This document shows, in pieces, positions 62,222-64,000 of a stretch of 64,000 bases of DNA. Within the stretch, counting starts at the first letter, position 1, and each line of letters opens with the position of its first letter. The DNA lies in NCBI RefSeq assembly GCF_001467945.1, contig NZ_LNYQ01000013.1:2301098-2365097 (forward strand), written 5' to 3'. The position numbers and the translations under genes are program-made. Origin of the DNA: Legionella parisiensis (GTDB lineage Bacteria > Pseudomonadota > Gammaproteobacteria > Legionellales > Legionellaceae). The notes beneath the pieces were generated by a model. That model was not told the origin of the DNA and made no database searches. It was given only the letters and a program-made list of their open reading frames with translations.

Positions 62222-63006
62222 AATGGAGTCTCCTGAAGCCAAAATGGTGTATCGATCAGAGGAGTACACGATTGTGCTGTAATTCGCTCAGGCATAAGGC
62301 CTGCTGCAAAAGCACCTCGTCCTGCGATGACCGCATGCGCAAAGGCTTCAGCCATCGCTATTGGATGAGTTGATGAAGAAACCGCACTATTTAGCAGTAC
62401 CGCATCAAAACCTAACTCTAAAATACGTGTCGCATGAGATGGCTTACCAATCCCAGCATCAACAATCAAGGTCACATCCGTTAATCGCTGGCGTAAAGTT
62501 TCCAAAGCAAAGGGGTTAAGTAATCCTTTTCCAGAACCTATAGGCGCTGCCCAAGGCATCAAAATACGACAACCACAATCAACTAGACGCTGACATAAAA
62601 CTAAATCATCCGTACAGTATGGAAAGACTTCAAATCCTCGTTTTACCAATTCAGTTGCCGCATACAACAATTCAAAAGGATCGGGTTGCAAGCTGTAATC
62701 ATCACCGATTACTTCCAATTTAATCCATGAGGTTTGAAAAAGTTCGCGTGCCATTTCAGCTGTAGTAATTGCAGTTTGTGCATCACGGCAACCCGCGGTA
62801 TTGGGAAGTAAATAACAACCCAAAGATTGTATGGTTTGCCAAAATAAATCTGTTCCAGAATCCCCAGGCATTTGCCGTTTTAACGACACAGTAATCACAT
62901 TGGTTTTAGAAGCCTGAACGGCATGGGTCATCACTTCAAGTGATGGATAGCCTGCTGTTCCCAAGAGCAAACGACTTGTTAAAGGCTTATCTGCTAGAGA
63001 CCACAT
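62218..63006 (-). CDS. thiG: Thiazole synthase ThiG
   Basis: This 262-residue TIM-barrel enzyme has the opening 'SRLLLGTAGYPSLEVMTHAV' and the Schiff-base lysine in 'SWIKLEVIGDDYSLQPDPFE'. The phosphate-binding 'VDAGIGKPSHATRILELGFD' and 'VLLNSAVSSS' are near the end. It makes the thiazole phosphate from deoxyxylulose phosphate, the ThiS thiocarboxylate and the ThiO product. It follows thiS with a 2-nt gap and overlaps thiDE by 4 nt. Confidence 0.95.
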   Translation of the reverse strand: MWSLADKPLTSRLLLGTAGYPSLEVMTHAVQASKTNVITVSLKRQMPGDSGTDLFWQTIQSLGCYLLPNTAGCRDAQTAITTAEMARELFQTSWIKLEVIGDDYSLQPDPFELLYAATELVKRGFEVFPYCTDDLVLCQRLVDCGCRILMPWAAPIGSGKGLLNPFALETLRQRLTDVTLIVDAGIGKPSHATRILELGFDAVLLNSAVSSSTHPIAMAEAFAHAVIAGRGAFAAGLMPERITAQSCTPLIDTPFWLQETPL

Positions 63007-63008
63007 AG

Positions 63009-63209
63009 CTATCCTCCCTGCATCGGTATAATCAGATCGATACGATCCCCTTCAGACAAGATGGTGCTAGAAAACATGGACTTAGGAACAAATTGATTAT
63101 TAATTGCGATTGCTACATGGGCAGCAATCCCCTCTCTTTGTGCAAGCATTTCCTGCAGTGTACAGGATGTATCAAGTGTTAATGGTTTATCATTTATATA
63201 AATAATCAT
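63009..63209 (-). CDS. thiS: Sulfur-carrier protein ThiS
   Basis: This 66-residue ubiquitin-like protein starts with MIIYINDKPLTL and ends 'DLIIPMQGG'; the Gly-Gly end is adenylated and thiolated. The start at 63209 overlaps the thiO stop (ATGA); a start five codons earlier is possible but would extend further into thiO. It carries sulfur to ThiG. Confidence 0.95.
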   Translation of the reverse strand: MIIYINDKPLTLDTSCTLQEMLAQREGIAAHVAIAINNQFVPKSMFSSTILSEGDRIDLIIPMQGG

Positions 63210-64000
63210 GAATAAGCCTCCCAAAGCTCAGGATAACAAGTGTCGTGTTGATTGCTGTTTAATCCACGTAGAATTTCCTCGACTAATGCCGGAGCAATTA
63301 AATATCCATGACGATAAAGTCCGTTAACTGCAATAAATCTCTTCGCATATTTTATACGGGGCTGATGATGCACTAAAGTCGGACGACAATGCGTCACCGT
63401 TTTAATTATTCGCGCTTCGGAAAAACCTCGATGAACATAGTATGCAGCGGTTAATAATTCGAGCGTTGTGCGTACCGAAATTGGGCTACAATCTTCTGCT
63501 TCTAACTCACTTGCGCCGATAAGGTAATGAAAGTCAGGGCGTGGTGCAATATAAATAGTATACCTGGGGTGTAAGAGTCGAATAGGTCTTTGTAACTGAA
63601 CCTCAGGGGCATGCACCCAAATAAGCTCCCCCCGAAGTCCGCGCAGATGCGGAAAAGAGGTTTTTGCCCCTAAACCTCGGCAATCAAAAACAAAATCAAA
63701 CCGATGTGATTCATTCCTTGCTTCTATTCTTCCTGGATAGACAGCGGAAACAAAGGTATTATCCCGGCAAATAACACCCTGCTTGCACAGATGATTTTTA
63801 AGTGCTGACAATAGAGCCTGATTATCAAGCTGCGCTTCTTTAGGGAAATAATAGGCTCGTTTAAATTGACGAAGTTCTGGTTCAAGCTGAATTAGTAAAT
63901 CTTCATTGAGCAACTCGTAGCATGAATCACTTAAGTGATTAACAATTCTGGAACTAAACTGCTGCCATTCTGCTTTATCTTGTGGATGATGTACCACAAG
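63206..64000 (-). CDS. thiO: Glycine oxidase ThiO, C-terminal part
   Basis: This frame is open to the window edge and has no ribosome site near 63997, so the gene begins outside. It shows the C-terminal two thirds of a DAO-family FAD enzyme: 'FDFVFDCRGLGAKTSF', 'GELIWVHAPEVQLQRPIRLL', 'TIYIAPRPDFHYLIGASELE' and the end motif 'VNGLYRHGYLIAPALVEEIL'. It oxidises glycine to the imine for the thiazole ring. It overlaps thiS by 4 nt. Any TPP riboswitch would lie beyond the window. Confidence 0.9.
   Translation of the reverse strand, partial: LVVHHPQDKAEWQQFSSRIVNHLSDSCYELLNEDLLIQLEPELRQFKRAYYFPKEAQLDNQALLSALKNHLCKQGVICRDNTFVSAVYPGRIEARNESHRFDFVFDCRGLGAKTSFPHLRGLRGELIWVHAPEVQLQRPIRLLHPRYTIYIAPRPDFHYLIGASELEAEDCSPISVRTTLELLTAAYYVHRGFSEARIIKTVTHCRPTLVHHQPRIKYAKRFIAVNGLYRHGYLIAPALVEEILRGLNSNQHDTCYPELWEAYS

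Overview
ORGANISM AND TYPE OF REGION. The gene content points to Legionella, probably L. pneumophila or a close relative. The window carries the helCBA efflux genes, an lvrRABC regulatory block (including a CsrA paralogue) ahead of a genomic-island type IV secretion system (GI-T4SS), a candidate Dot/Icm-type effector, and low-GC DNA throughout. About 47.35 kb belongs to an integrative conjugative element (ICE) inserted at the 3' end of a tRNA-Thr(CGU) gene. The remaining 16.6 kb is ordinary chromosome. The left end of the ICE lies outside the window. LAYOUT, 1-14.4 kb (metal cargo). A P2-type cation ATPase with CusC/CusB-like efflux genes reads leftwards. A His-rich gene relic and two very small envelope genes come next. 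Then helCBA, a CadA-like Zn/Cd/Pb ATPase and a periplasmic His-motif protein complete the block. 14.4-32.8 kb (conjugation core). A lambda-like repressor (lvrR) faces lvrA-lvrB-lvrC across a palindrome-rich operator region. A nearly gap-free run of GI-T4SS genes follows, from a PilL-like protein through the TraC/VirB4 ATPase and TraG to the TraD coupling protein. A 57-codon gene sits on the opposite strand after traG. 32.9-38.7 kb (second cargo). A tightly coupled operon holds a kinase-like protein, GNAT enzymes, a cyclase/formamidase, an AadA-like nucleotidyltransferase and a broken aminoglycoside kinase. It lies between the intact traD and a diverged fossil of another traD 3' end, which marks a mosaic hot spot. 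38.9-44.0 kb (integration and entry region). Two type I hammerhead ribozymes, 2.77 kb apart in the same orientation, each precede the same H-type pseudoknot. One lies in the leader of a tandem integrase pair, of which the first is catalytically degenerate. The other lies in the leader of a small-ORF/ssb/ardA operon. 44.1-47.35 kb (right end of the ICE). An EamA-type exporter converges on a small operon made of a 21-codon peptide with its own promoter and ribosome binding site, a 2OG-Fe(II) oxygenase, and an unrecognised 359-residue protein. This arrangement resembles a minimal ribosomally made, modified peptide (RiPP) cluster. 47.35-64 kb (chromosome). tRNA-Thr, an amino-acid permease, csaA, a sugar-nucleotide dehydratase with a UbiA-like prenyltransferase and a decayed membrane gene, a candidate effector, secF-secD-yajC, a multicopper oxidase, and the thiamine operon thiO-thiS-thiG-thiDE-thiF (reading leftwards; thiO is cut by the window end). 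HOW THE GENES WORK TOGETHER. The T4SS, integrase, SSB and ArdA move the element and protect it on entry. lvrR and lvrABC probably gate transfer. The metal and drug-modification blocks are the load. The two most notable findings are the paired hammerhead-pseudoknot leaders and the putative peptide-oxygenase operon at the ICE edge. All calls come from reading the sequence; no database search was run, and family names given as TIGR/PFL numbers are from memory.
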